Below are positions 6,187 to 13,321 of a stretch of DNA of 13,797 nucleotides, piece after piece (the first letter of the stretch is position 1; each line of letters starts with the position of its first letter). The notes beneath the pieces are model-generated. The model searched no databases, was not told where the DNA came from, and worked only from the letters and a program-made list of their open reading frames with translations. The position numbers and the translations under genes are program-made. Source of the stretch: Acetobacteraceae bacterium (lineage in GTDB: Bacteria > Pseudomonadota > Alphaproteobacteria > Acetobacterales > Acetobacteraceae); NCBI GenBank assembly GCA_030039695.1, contig JASHVB010000550.1, forward strand, positions 1 through 13,797. The letters are read 5' to 3'.

Positions 6187-6567
6187 ATGTACAACCTCAA
6201 CGAAAATACCATCACCGCGGAATTTCTCCGCCACATACAAGACACCCCCAACCCGCGCAGCCGGGAGATCATCGGAAATCTCGCAACCCACCTGCAGGAT
6301 TTTGCCCGCGAGGTGAGGGATGGCCGCGCACCTCGTGTTAGAACATGGCGAGCAACGCTCTGGAGACAGGTCCGCCGCGTGACGATCAGAGACCTCGTAA
6401 CGCGGCATCGGGTTAAGCCCGTGCCATTCCGCGTGGGTCAGGCCGTCCAGTTCGCGTTGTTTGTCGCGTTGCTAACAACTGCTCAAAAAGCGCCCATTCA
6501 GGGGTTGCTACCATTCTTGCTGTCTGTCGCTATCACGAAGGTCTCTCCGGTTCGAACGGCGGCATAA
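6187..6567 (+). pseudogene. Intradiol dioxygenase (catechol/hydroxyquinol type) N-terminal fragment
   Basis: The first 45 or so residues, MYNLNENTITAEFLRHIQDT then NPRSREIIGNLATHLQDFAR and EVR, match the start of the N-terminal helical domain (Dioxygenase_N) of hydroxyquinol/catechol 1,2-dioxygenases, which cleave aromatic rings between the hydroxyls using Fe(III). The ATG has a strong GAGGAGG ribosome site 5 bases upstream. After about base 6321 the homology stops and the frame runs on through unrelated Arg- and hydrophobic-rich sequence to a stop at 6565-6567, for 126 codons. The usual protein is about 290 residues, and the catalytic domain with its two Tyr and two His iron ligands is absent. 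The fragment cannot be an active enzyme. It suggests that an aromatic-degradation cluster once stood here, in keeping with the VOC dioxygenase module further right. Confidence 0.72.
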
Positions 6568-6590
6568 ATTTCGTCACCCTTCGCACGCCG

Positions 6591-8528
6591 TCACGCCAGC
6601 TGTACGACACGCGCCGGCACGGTTGGATCGCGTTGTGGCAGGGCGTTTCCCGATGAATCGGAGAACTCATCGGGCGCAGAGCCAGGGGCTGACACCAGCA
6701 GCGAGGAGGGAACGTGGCTGACGCCTTGTTCAACCGACGCCCACCAGCGCGCGAGACTGTAGGCGGTGTTGACGAGCGCCACATGGCTGAATGCTTGCGG
6801 GAAGTTCCCCATCTGACACTCTAGGCGGGGATCGTACTCCTCGGCGAGCAATCCGACATCGTTCTGCAGCGCCAGCAGCCGCTCGAACATCGCAAACGCT
6901 TCGAAGCAGCGTCCCTGCAGCACCAGATTGTCAACGAACCAGAAACTGCAGGCGAGGAACGCGCCCTCACCGGGCGGCAAACCGTCTTTGGTATTCCCGG
7001 TGTCATAACGGAGCACCAGCCCATCCACCATAAGGCGATGCTCGACGGCACTCACGGTGCCAATGATACGCGGATCGGTTGGTGGCAGAAAGCCGACGAT
7101 CGGCAGCAGCAGAAGGCTGGCATCGAGCGCCTTCGATCCATAGGCCTGCACGAAGCTGCCAAGGTCGGGGTCAAATCCGTTGCGGCAGACATCAGCGTGA
7201 ATTTCGTCGCGAACTGCCCGCCAGCGATCGACGGGCCCCGCGAGGCCGAGTTGTTCAGCCGCCTTGACTGCTCTGTCGAAGGCTACCCAAGCCATCACCT
7301 TCGAATGGGTGAAATGCTGGCGCGGCCCGCGCGTCTCCCAGATCCCATCGTCGGGCTCGCGCCAGACTGTCTCGAGGTGTGCGCACTGGGCCTGGGCAAT
7401 CGCATCATCGCGTGGATGCGATGGCAGACCGTGGAGCCGGGCCTGGAAGATCGCGTCGGCGATCTCGCCATACACGTCGAGCTGCAGCTGCGTAGCGGCG
7501 GCGTTGCCGATGCGAACCGGGCTGGCACCTTGAAACCCTGGCAGCCAGGGCACCTCCCACTCGGTCAGTTGCCGCTCCCCGGCAAGCCCGTACATGATCT
7601 GCAATTGATCCGGACGACCCGCGACCGCTCGAAGCAGCCAGTTTCGCCAGTCCCGCGCCTCGTCGTAATAGCCAGCGTTGCCGAGAGCCTGAAGCGTGAA
7701 GGTGGCGTCTCGCAACCAGCAATAGCGATAGTCCCAATTACGCACTCCGCCGGCCTGCTCGGGAAGCGACGTTGTCGGCGCCGCAACGATGCCGCCGGTC
7801 GGGGCGTAGATCAGCCCCTTCAGGACCGCAAGCGATTGCTTCACTGTTTGGGTCCAGGGACCGGCGGGCGCACAGCGGTCCGACCAGTCACGCCAGAATG
7901 CTTTGGTGCCGCGGAGCGCACTTTCGGCACAGATCTTCTGCGCCAGCGGCTGGTGTGATGGACCATAGCTCAGAACGAACGGTACCACGTCGCCAGCTCG
8001 GACGGTGAAGTCGCCGTAGGTCACGAAATTCCGGCCGCAGAGTTGCACCGGCGTACGCAGCACAACCTTTGCCGGTCCGGCGATCGCGCTCAGTCCGCCG
8101 TCTTCATCGAGACGCTCGACCCAGGGCACAATGGAACCATAGTCGAAGCGCAGGGCGATTTCGGTATGCAGGACGACGCTGCCGCTCACCCCGCGCACCA
8201 GCCGGATGAGACTGGATTCACCGTCCCCGGGTGGCATGAAGTCCACCAGCTCAACGACACCTTCGGTTGTTTCGAATGTCGTCATAAGGATAAGCGAACC
8301 GTCCCAATAGCCGCGTGCGACGCGCGCACCCGGATCCTTGGGTGCGATCAGCCATCGCCCGTGCTCCGGGCCGCCCAGAAGAGCTGCGAAGCATGCGCCC
8401 GAGTCGAAACGGGGCCAGCAGAGCCAATCGACAGATCCGTCGCGGCCGACAAGGGCTGCCGTCTGGCAATCGCTGATAAGCGCGTAATCCTCAATCAGTC
8501 TCTGGCCATTGACGCGGACATCGCTCAT
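6591..8528 (-). CDS. Glycoside hydrolase family 15 protein (glucoamylase/trehalase type)
   Basis: A full-length 645-residue GH15 enzyme, an inverting exo-hydrolase acting on alpha-glucosides (starch ends, isomaltose or trehalose). Residues 10-60 (LIEDYALISDCQTAALVGRD, GSVDWLCWPRFDSGA) begin the N-terminal beta-sandwich domain. The (alpha/alpha)6 barrel follows, with GGVRNWDYRYCWLRDATFTL (260-279), DGIWETRG (394-401, around the expected general acid Glu), EGAFLACSFWFVDNL (521-535), LAEEYDP (561-567, expected general base) and QMGNFPQAFSHVALVNTAYS (572-591). There is no signal peptide, so it is probably cytoplasmic; in mycobacteria this subfamily includes trehalases. The ATG at 8526-8528 has GAAGGAGGGACC immediately upstream. 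No frameshift or missing motif was found, in contrast to its neighbours. Trehalase and glucoamylase cannot be told apart by eye. Confidence 0.94.
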   Translation of the reverse strand: MSDVRVNGQRLIEDYALISDCQTAALVGRDGSVDWLCWPRFDSGACFAALLGGPEHGRWLIAPKDPGARVARGYWDGSLILMTTFETTEGVVELVDFMPPGDGESSLIRLVRGVSGSVVLHTEIALRFDYGSIVPWVERLDEDGGLSAIAGPAKVVLRTPVQLCGRNFVTYGDFTVRAGDVVPFVLSYGPSHQPLAQKICAESALRGTKAFWRDWSDRCAPAGPWTQTVKQSLAVLKGLIYAPTGGIVAAPTTSLPEQAGGVRNWDYRYCWLRDATFTLQALGNAGYYDEARDWRNWLLRAVAGRPDQLQIMYGLAGERQLTEWEVPWLPGFQGASPVRIGNAAATQLQLDVYGEIADAIFQARLHGLPSHPRDDAIAQAQCAHLETVWREPDDGIWETRGPRQHFTHSKVMAWVAFDRAVKAAEQLGLAGPVDRWRAVRDEIHADVCRNGFDPDLGSFVQAYGSKALDASLLLLPIVGFLPPTDPRIIGTVSAVEHRLMVDGLVLRYDTGNTKDGLPPGEGAFLACSFWFVDNLVLQGRCFEAFAMFERLLALQNDVGLLAEEYDPRLECQMGNFPQAFSHVALVNTAYSLARWWASVEQGVSHVPSSLLVSAPGSAPDEFSDSSGNALPQRDPTVPARVVQLA

Positions 8529-8711
8529 GGTCCCTCCTTCAATGCTGGGCGCACGCAGCGCGCATGATCACGCGACCGGCTCGGGCGCCGTGGTGACGCG
8601 CATGGTGGCGCTCGGCGACGCGACGTATGTCAGTTGAAGTCCGGAATGCTCACGTCGCGCTCGCTCGCGGGATGCACCCGCTGATCAGGTAAGCGTGCTG
8701 CGAATCGGAGA
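8529..8711. other. 5' region of the GH15 gene, no gene seen
   Basis: This should carry the promoter of the GH15 gene on the minus strand. No reliable -35/-10 pair or operator could be identified. Confidence 0.35.
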
Positions 8712-8880
8712 TTACTTCTCCTGGACGAACTGCAGTCTCTGCCGGATGTCAGGCAGGAATGTTTAAAACGTACGCACGAGAGTTTCATCGTTTGGCTCCA
8801 GAGCGCGCAGCAGTTGCGGCAGACGGGTGTCGTCCCCACCAGATTGGACACATGCCGTGCTTCCTGGCAGCGCGACAGCC
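8712..8880 (-). pseudogene. Possible coding relic of unknown family
   Basis: One minus-strand frame reads GGDDTRLPQLLRALEPNDET, then LVRTF, TAA, and TFLPDIRQRLQFVQEK followed by TAA at 8712-8714. The alternating Leu/charged pattern looks like a former helical C-terminus broken by one in-frame stop. I cannot assign it, and a chance open frame is possible. Confidence 0.3.
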
Positions 8881-8883
8881 TAT

Positions 8884-8895
8884 ATATCTAGATAT
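8884..8895. repeat. 12-bp AT-rich perfect palindrome
   Basis: ATATCTAGATAT is self-complementary and lies in an AT-rich patch (8879-8900) unusual for this GC-rich window. It overlaps the stop region of the 55-residue frame at 8895-9062. It may be an operator or merely a local composition effect. Confidence 0.35.
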
Positions 8896-9062
8896 CAACT
8901 ATTGCCGCGGCAGATAGGTGCCCGATAGCGCGAGACGGACTCGTTGAAATCGGCATGGAGCGTGGCCACCAGCACGCTGAGAAGGCCAACGAGTGGCTTG
9001 GCGTCAATAATGCGGGGGCCTGTTGCATTGTCTACTAGAACTGGCTCCTTCTCTTCACTCAT
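8895..9062 (-). CDS. Short ORF, 55 residues, function unknown (possible remnant)
   Basis: The reading begins MSEEKEPVLVDNATGPRIID and continues AKPLVGLLSVLVATLHADFN, ESVSRYR, ending in CRGNS. The acidic start followed by an amphipathic to hydrophobic helix (PLVGLLSVLVATLHADF) looks more like protein than antisense noise. The ribosome site is poor: an AGGA ends only one base before the ATG (9060-9062), too close for normal use. No family is recognised. It could be the remaining N-terminus of a longer gene cut at about 8920. Confidence 0.35.
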   Translation of the reverse strand: MSEEKEPVLVDNATGPRIIDAKPLVGLLSVLVATLHADFNESVSRYRAPICRGNS

Positions 9063-9290
9063 ATCCTGTGTCGTGGGGCGGGAATTTAGCGATCGGACGA
9101 GAGCCGTTCGGCAGCGGTGCAGTCGAGCGCATCGAACAGGATGCCGAAGGCTTCGAAGGCAAGCATCGCGTTCTGTTCAGGTCTCGCCTCAGTTTTGTCG
9201 GTCTCCGTTATTCTACCGTGGTGTAGCGGAAGACCGGGTAATCGGAATAACCGCGGTTGTTCGAGGCGCGTACCCGCGATAGGTCACGCA
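9063..9290. other. Intergenic stretch with a possible C-terminal relic
   Basis: A minus-strand frame ending in TAA at about 9215 reads RVRASNNRGYSDYPVFRYTT and VE before the stop. It looks like the C-terminus of a lost protein but I cannot identify it. Nothing else was supported. Confidence 0.3.
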
Positions 9291-9401
9291 CTACTCCAAC
9301 TCTTCGGGCGATAGCTCACCGTGGACCGCGAGCTCGCGGGCGTCCAACCGTGCGTGAAGTAATCCCGCAGTCTCCACGCCAATTTTCCGGTCTTTTGACA
9401 T
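9291..9401 (-). CDS. Short ORF, 36 residues, function unknown
   Basis: The frame reads MSKDRKIGVETAGLLHARLD followed by ARELAVHGELSPEELE and TAG. The composition (charged, helical, E-rich end) is protein-like. It starts 4 bases after the stop of the 22-residue hydrophobic ORF in the same direction, but has only a weak ribosome site. It may be the third small gene of the VOC-HAD unit, or the N-terminal stub of a lost gene. Confidence 0.35.
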   Translation of the reverse strand: MSKDRKIGVETAGLLHARLDARELAVHGELSPEELE

Positions 9402-9405
9402 TGGT

Positions 9406-9474
9406 TCATCTCGCGAGCAGCAACAGCGCCATCGGGATCAGCATCAGAGCTATGGCCAAGATTAAGTTTTTCAT
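9406..9474 (-). CDS. 22-residue hydrophobic microprotein, coupled to the HAD gene
   Basis: The sequence is MKNLILAIALMLIPMALLLL followed by AR and TGA: one membrane-spanning helix with a positive residue at each end. The ATG (9472-9474) begins two bases after the HAD stop codon (9477-9479), and a TGAGGA ribosome site lies within the end of the HAD gene, so translation is probably coupled. It could be a stand-alone single-pass peptide like other tiny membrane proteins. Alternatively it is the signal sequence of a gene whose body is deleted. Too short for family assignment. Confidence 0.45.
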   Translation of the reverse strand: MKNLILAIALMLIPMALLLLAR

Positions 9475-9476
9475 CG

Positions 9477-10193
9477 CTACACATCCTCAGATCTCACGCC
9501 GCTACCAGGGAGTGGCTGTGGTTGGTCTCTCGTTCGTCCGGAACCCAACAGCATCAGAGGAAGCGCGCTAAGATCCCGTGCCTCGACCAACGGCATCGGA
9601 GCGCCGCCGGGCACGGGAAGACCCTGCCGGTTCGACCAATATACTTTCATGCCGGCTCCGGCCGCGCCGGGAACATCATGCGCCGACCCGGCGACGAACA
9701 GAATTTCGGCGGGCTTCAAGCCCAGCGCCTGGGCGGCAGCGAGATAGGCCCGTTGGTCCGTCTTGTAATATCCGGCCCGCTCCGCGCTCATGATGACCTC
9801 GAACGCACCGCCGGTCGCCGCGGCCGCGATCTCGGCCAAGCGCTGCGAGCAATTGGTGACAATCGCCAGTCGACGCTGCCGCAGGCGGCGCAAGATGGCC
9901 GGCGTCTCCGGCCACGGCTTGATCTCGGTCCAGCGCGCGATCAACTCGTCGGCGCGAGCCGGCGCAAGACCGACCTCGACCGCAGCGCGGCGGACCATCT
10001 GGTCATAAGGCTGATAGACGCCTGCCGATGTGACGATGCGCAGCGATGTGCTGCGCCAGTGACGGCCGAGTTCTTCGCCGCCAGCCACTTTTGCCCAAAG
10101 GGTCCAGGAATCCACAAGCGCGGTCAGCAGGTCGAAGGTTATAGCGTTGAATTTCATTGACGGGCGGTCGACTGCGCTGACGGCTTCGATCAT
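9477..10193 (-). CDS. HAD-superfamily hydrolase, haloacid-dehalogenase type
   Basis: A 238-residue HAD hydrolase. Its motifs are in order: motif I ITFDLLTALVDSW with nucleophile Asp21, motif II IVTNCS (111-116, Thr113), motif III Lys144 in GYYKTDQRAY, and motif IV VAGSAHDVPGA (167-177, Asp173). The region between motifs I and II is an alpha-helical type-1 cap, as in 2-haloacid dehalogenases and phosphoglycolate phosphatases. Motif I has LLTAL where the family usually has xYGTL, so the Thr is one place earlier. The ATG at 10191-10193 follows CAAGGAGAACG. It lies 75 bases downstream of the VOC dioxygenase gene on the same strand and probably shares its transcript. It may act as a dehalogenase or phosphatase on a pathway intermediate; the substrate is not readable from sequence. 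Confidence 0.87.
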   Translation of the reverse strand: MIEAVSAVDRPSMKFNAITFDLLTALVDSWTLWAKVAGGEELGRHWRSTSLRIVTSAGVYQPYDQMVRRAAVEVGLAPARADELIARWTEIKPWPETPAILRRLRQRRLAIVTNCSQRLAEIAAAATGGAFEVIMSAERAGYYKTDQRAYLAAAQALGLKPAEILFVAGSAHDVPGAAGAGMKVYWSNRQGLPVPGGAPMPLVEARDLSALPLMLLGSGRTRDQPQPLPGSGVRSEDV

Positions 10194-10268
10194 CGTGCGT
10201 TCTCCTTGACTCCAGGGCGCGGTATCACCGCGAAATCTCAGCGTAAGAGTGCAGGTTGCCCTTCCTGC

Positions 10269-11207
10269 TCAAGTCGAGGCGTGGTGCACGAAGGATGACG
10301 GGATCGGCGGCCCCCAAGGACCGTTTAGGGCATCGCTTTCGTGCAGACCGGGCAGAGCGCGCGCATTGAGCGTGTCGGTGTCGGTCCAGTGCTCGTGCAC
10401 ACGGCCCCAGGGGTCCTGCCAATAGTCGTAGATGTGGCTCCCGAGCTGATGCCGGCCGACGCCCCAAACATGGGCGTAACCCTTGGCCTTCAGGTGGTTG
10501 TGGCCGATCATCACGTCGTCGACATCCTGGACCTCGTAGGCCAGATGATTCAGGCCGGCTTTCTTGCCCTGAATGCAGAAAAAGACATGGTGGTCGACAT
10601 AGGTCTCGCCGCGATCGAGGCGGTTGAATGAGCCGATCAGATTGTCCGGCAAGCCGGCATAGACATCATCCGATGCCAAAAGGCCGAGCGTGTCACGGTA
10701 CCAAGAGACTTTTCGGCGCAAATCGGTGGTCATGACCACACCGTGACCGAGGCGCTTGACATGAGAGGGACCGCGCGGCGGCCGCTGAAGTTCGCCGTTG
10801 CGCGGCCGACTTGCGCCGGAATTGACGGCTTGGCGTAGGACATTCAAAGCTGCCGCGTTCTCTACGCCGCAGACGACCTCGACACCATATCCATCCGGGT
10901 CAGTCAGTCGCACCCGCTTGCCACCGCCGGGCTCGTCGATGGACTCTATTCCGGAGGCGCCCGGAAGCTTTGCGAGGCGTTTCAGATCGTCGGGGTCGCT
11001 GACGGCATAGCCGAGCCCCAAAAAACGGGGCTCGCCAAGCTCGGTGATATGGATGTGTTGGACCGGATCGGTGCCGCGCATGTACAGCGCCGTCCTGGTC
11101 CGCGCGGTGCGCACCATGCCGAACTCGGACAGAAAAGTTTCGGCCCGGTCGAGATCAGGCGACTGCAATCGCCCGTACAGGAACTCGCTGACCTTGATCG
11201 CTGGCAT
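10269..11207 (-). CDS. VOC-fold extradiol dioxygenase-like protein (catechol 2,3-dioxygenase type)
   Basis: A 312-residue two-module vicinal oxygen chelate protein; type I extradiol dioxygenases of this layout open catechol rings with Fe(II). The N-terminal module spans about residues 7-115, ending in RLTDPDGYGVEVVCG. The C-terminal catalytic module spans about 150-275. The expected 2-His-1-Glu metal ligands are His155 (RLGHGVVMT), His221 (GLNHLAYEV) and Glu272 (WGRVHEHW). The family end signature YDYWQDPWGRVHEHW is clear. The ATG at 11205-11207 is chosen over an upstream in-frame ATG at 11240 because GGAGGGCGAAC precedes it directly and the protein starts where the family does. It heads the VOC-HAD unit and is divergent from a LysR gene 110 bases away. 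The ring substrate is unknown. Confidence 0.9.
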   Translation of the reverse strand: MPAIKVSEFLYGRLQSPDLDRAETFLSEFGMVRTARTRTALYMRGTDPVQHIHITELGEPRFLGLGYAVSDPDDLKRLAKLPGASGIESIDEPGGGKRVRLTDPDGYGVEVVCGVENAAALNVLRQAVNSGASRPRNGELQRPPRGPSHVKRLGHGVVMTTDLRRKVSWYRDTLGLLASDDVYAGLPDNLIGSFNRLDRGETYVDHHVFFCIQGKKAGLNHLAYEVQDVDDVMIGHNHLKAKGYAHVWGVGRHQLGSHIYDYWQDPWGRVHEHWTDTDTLNARALPGLHESDALNGPWGPPIPSSFVHHAST

Positions 11208-11317
11208 GTTCGCCCTCCGAAAGGTTGGACGCTTCGACATAAAAGAAAGATGGTCCGTTGCAGCAGAAGCACCAGTCTCCTATCTTGGAAAAGATTGTTC
11301 GTGAAAACGGAACGCGG
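11208..11317. promoter_or_regulatory. Divergent promoter region with candidate LysR operator
   Basis: This 110-base gap between the divergent VOC and LysR genes must contain both promoters. A dyad ATCTT (11282-11286), GGAA, AAGAT (11291-11295) lies near the centre-right. LysR-type regulators usually bind such interrupted dyads in the divergent region, to activate the target and repress themselves, although this one does not fit T-N11-A exactly. Identification of the operator is tentative; the role of the gap as a shared control region is well supported by the gene arrangement. Confidence 0.5.
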
Positions 11318-12232
11318 ATGAACCTGTTTGACGACATGACGGTCTTTGTGCGGGTGGTCGAGGCCGGGAGTTTCTCGGATGCAGCGCGCCGGTTGGGCGT
11401 TGCCAAATCGGTGGTCAGCCGGCGGATCGGCTCGCTCGAAGACCGGCTCGGAACCAGCCTTTTTCACCGCACGACCCGTCGCCTGAGCCTTACCGAAACG
11501 GGGCACGCTTATTATGAGCGGGCACGACGTATCCTTGCCGATGTCGTCGAAGCCGAGGAGGCAGCGCGCCGCCTCCAGCGCGAACTCCGAGGCACTCTCA
11601 AGATTGCCGCCCCGATGTCGTTCGGACTCTTGCATCTCTCTGCGGTGGTCGCCGACTTTCTGGTCGCCCACCCCAAGCTGGAGATCGATCTCGATCTTAA
11701 CGACCGCCGCGTCGATCTCGTCAGCGAGGGGCATGATTTGGCAATACGCATCGGCAAGCTGGCCGACTCCTCCCTGATCGCCCGCCGGTTGGCTCCCTGC
11801 CGCCATGTCGTGTGCGCGAGCCCCGCCTATCTAGAAGCGCGCGGCGAGCCGCACTCCCCAGAAGAGCTGGAAAGCGCTCGCCACGATTGCCTGGTCCGTT
11901 CGTCCTCAGAGGAGTGGCGGTTCCGCGTTGACGGCGAATGGCGCAGCGTCCGAGGGCGGACGACGCGACTGGGCGTCAATAACGGGGACGTGTTGCGCGA
12001 TGCCGCGATCAGGGGCGTCGGGCTCGTTGTGCTGCCAAGCTTCATCGTCAGCGAGGCGCTCCGGCGCCGCGAGCTCAAGGCAGTGCTGCGTGGCTTCGAA
12101 CTCGATGATCCGGCTATTTACGCTGTTTGGGCGCCTAATCGTGGCCTGTCGGTAAAGGTTCGGGCATTCGTCGATTTCCTCAGTGAGCGCTTTGGCGGGA
12201 CGCCGTACTGGGACTCTGGCTTACCGATATGA
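11318..12232 (+). CDS. LysR-family transcriptional regulator
   Basis: A 304-residue LTTR. Residues 1-60 form the winged HTH: MNLFDDMTVFVRVVEAGSFS, DAARRLGVAKSVVSRRIGSL, EDRLGTSLFHRTTRRLSLTE, TG. A linker helix follows, then the periplasmic-binding-like effector domain (about 90-295) with LKIAAPMSFGLLHLSAVVAD, VDLVSEGHDLAIRIGKLADS and GVGLVVLPSFIVSEALRR. The pattern fits the CrgA-like LTTR subgroup. The ATG at 11318 is chosen because it starts where the family starts; the open frame begins 20 codons earlier without a ribosome site, and only a weak ACGGA precedes 11318. It is divergent from the VOC-HAD genes and upstream of YciI, so it most likely regulates them in response to an aromatic or pathway intermediate. 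Confidence 0.94.
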   Translation: MNLFDDMTVFVRVVEAGSFSDAARRLGVAKSVVSRRIGSLEDRLGTSLFHRTTRRLSLTETGHAYYERARRILADVVEAEEAARRLQRELRGTLKIAAPMSFGLLHLSAVVADFLVAHPKLEIDLDLNDRRVDLVSEGHDLAIRIGKLADSSLIARRLAPCRHVVCASPAYLEARGEPHSPEELESARHDCLVRSSSEEWRFRVDGEWRSVRGRTTRLGVNNGDVLRDAAIRGVGLVVLPSFIVSEALRRRELKAVLRGFELDDPAIYAVWAPNRGLSVKVRAFVDFLSERFGGTPYWDSGLPI

Positions 12233-12431
12233 GCGGTGTCGCGACTTGATGACAGCTGCTGCTTCAGGGGCGGCAACACGCACCCAGATTGATGCTGATA
12301 CGCGAACAGAAATGTGCTGATTAAGGTTGTAGCCTTCGAACTGAGAACATCCTAGACGCTGCCGATGGTTCGTGGGCGCTCGCAATCGGAGTGTCGGACG
12401 CACCTTTCACCGCCATTGTCCGGAGAAAAAA
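12233..12431. promoter_or_regulatory. LysR-YciI intergenic region, probable leader of the YciI gene
   Basis: 199 bases without a gene. The length suggests that the YciI gene has its own promoter, with GGAGA as ribosome site at the right end (12422-12426). No -35/-10 pair or operator could be called with confidence. Confidence 0.4.
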
Positions 12432-12824
12432 ATGAGCGCACCGACACGAAAGGAAATCATCGAGCTCTCTAAGGGGCGCGGGCATCTCGCCAAGCAGCTT
12501 TATGTGATCTTCACCACGCCGGCCAACGGCATCGCTCCGGTGATGGAGAACCTGCAACGGCACCTGGACTATCAGGAACTGCTGGAACGGAAAGGCGTCA
12601 TGTTCGCTGCCGGGCCTCAATGGAGCGATGACGAGCAACGCTGGGAGGGCGACGGCATGGTGGTCGTCCGCGCGGGCTCGCTGGCCGAGGCCGAGGCCAT
12701 CGCCGAAGAGGACCCAATGCACGCAAGCGGCGCGCGTCGCTATCGTGTCCGTCCTTGGCTGGTCAATGAAGGCGCGATGTCGGTTAAACTCAGTTTTGCC
12801 AGTGGAAGGTTTGAGCTCGTGTAA
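12432..12824 (+). CDS. YciI-like family protein
   Basis: A 130-residue protein of the YciI fold (dimeric alpha-beta barrel, ferredoxin-like), often found beside catabolic enzymes. Features are KQLYVIFTTPANG (strand 1), the helix with His44 (NLQRHLDYQELLERKGVMFA), AAGP (59-62), the central strand GDGMVVVRAGSLAEAEAIAE and the conserved EEDPMHASG (92-100) with Asp94-Pro95. His and Asp form the presumed active pair in YciI proteins. RYRVRPWLVNEGAMSV gives the last strands. The ATG at 12432 has GGAGA 5-6 bases away; the longer frame from 12372 lacks a site and family-like sequence. It follows LysR in the same direction. In other catabolic clusters YciI-like proteins act as lactonases, dehydrochlorinases or muconolactone isomerase-like enzymes; the role here is inferred only. 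Confidence 0.85.
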   Translation: MSAPTRKEIIELSKGRGHLAKQLYVIFTTPANGIAPVMENLQRHLDYQELLERKGVMFAAGPQWSDDEQRWEGDGMVVVRAGSLAEAEAIAEEDPMHASGARRYRVRPWLVNEGAMSVKLSFASGRFELV

Positions 12825-13150
12825 GCTTCGACGACGCCGACCGTCGGGCAGCAATTTATCCCGTTCCAAAGCTTCCGTCGGGGATAATCCTGCAGATCTA
12901 ACGGCATCGAACTGACAAAGCCACGCCCGGTTCCTTCGCCACGGGTCAAAACCGGTGTGCAGCGGTACTACGTGAAGTGGCTCACTCTGACCAGCCCAAC
13001 GAACCGTTGGCACGGAAGATATCGAACGAGCCGGCGGTCGATGCTGAGCGGCGAGCGCCAGGCCTGTAGTCCTCGGCAACATAAGTGCACGACCAACACC
13101 GAAGTATCATAGACGAGTGGGGGCATGTGGCACATGCTGTCGTGCCGTGA
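12825..13150. other. Gene-poor region after the YciI gene
   Basis: 326 bases. Long minus-strand frames cross it but they are antisense to, or continuous with, the antisense of the flanking genes and show no family features. The only clear element is the inverted repeat at 12856-12887. It may once have held the N-terminal part of the histidine kinase whose relic starts at 13151. Confidence 0.45.
12856..12887. terminator. Inverted repeat after the YciI gene, weak terminator candidate
   Basis: TTATCCC (12856-12862) and GGGATAA (12881-12887) pair perfectly around an 18-base loop, 32 bases after the YciI stop codon. There is no run of T afterwards and the loop is long, so intrinsic termination is doubtful. 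It could also be a protein-binding dyad. Confidence 0.3.
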
Positions 13151-13321
13151 ATGGCATGGAGGCCTGACCGGTCGGTCAAGCATCTGCACACAGTCGCGTA
13201 CGCAATACGCGACCAGGATGGTGAATTGGAGTATATCGCCGCGGCGCTGGGCCTGACGCTTTGTTGGCTCACGGAAGAGGTTAGCCAGCTGCTAGCGGGC
13301 GTCGTCACCAACGCCAGTTCT
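13151..13321 (+). pseudogene. PAS-domain histidine kinase relic (PAC end joined to H-box)
   Basis: The frame from 13151 shows two pieces of a PAS-type sensor kinase. Residues 4-36 (RPDRSVKHLHTVAYAIRDQD, GELEYIAAALGLT) are the end of a PAS/PAC domain, like the usual PDG.VKHLH.VA...RD..GE.EY.GA..D.T. Residues 41-57 (TEEVSQLLAGVVTNASS) match the HisKA H-box IAHEVNQPLAGVVTNA of rhizobial kinases, but with the phospho-accepting His replaced by Glu, N by S and P by L. The roughly 35-40 residue linker between the two is missing, and the ATP-binding domain is absent. A TGA stops the frame upstream (13148-13150). At about 13321 the sequence passes straight into the efflux adaptor reading in another frame. 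Clearly non-functional. Confidence 0.6.

Noticed and set aside
7038..7958. Plus-strand open frame of 306 codons
   Set aside because: It lies wholly inside the GH15 gene on the opposite strand; high GC content gives long antisense frames.
10982..11806. Minus-strand open frame of 274 codons spanning the VOC-LysR gap
   Set aside because: Covers the start of VOC in the wrong frame and is antisense to LysR.
12321..13082. Minus-strand open frame of 253 codons
   Set aside because: Antisense to the YciI gene and its flanks, no family features and no ribosome site.
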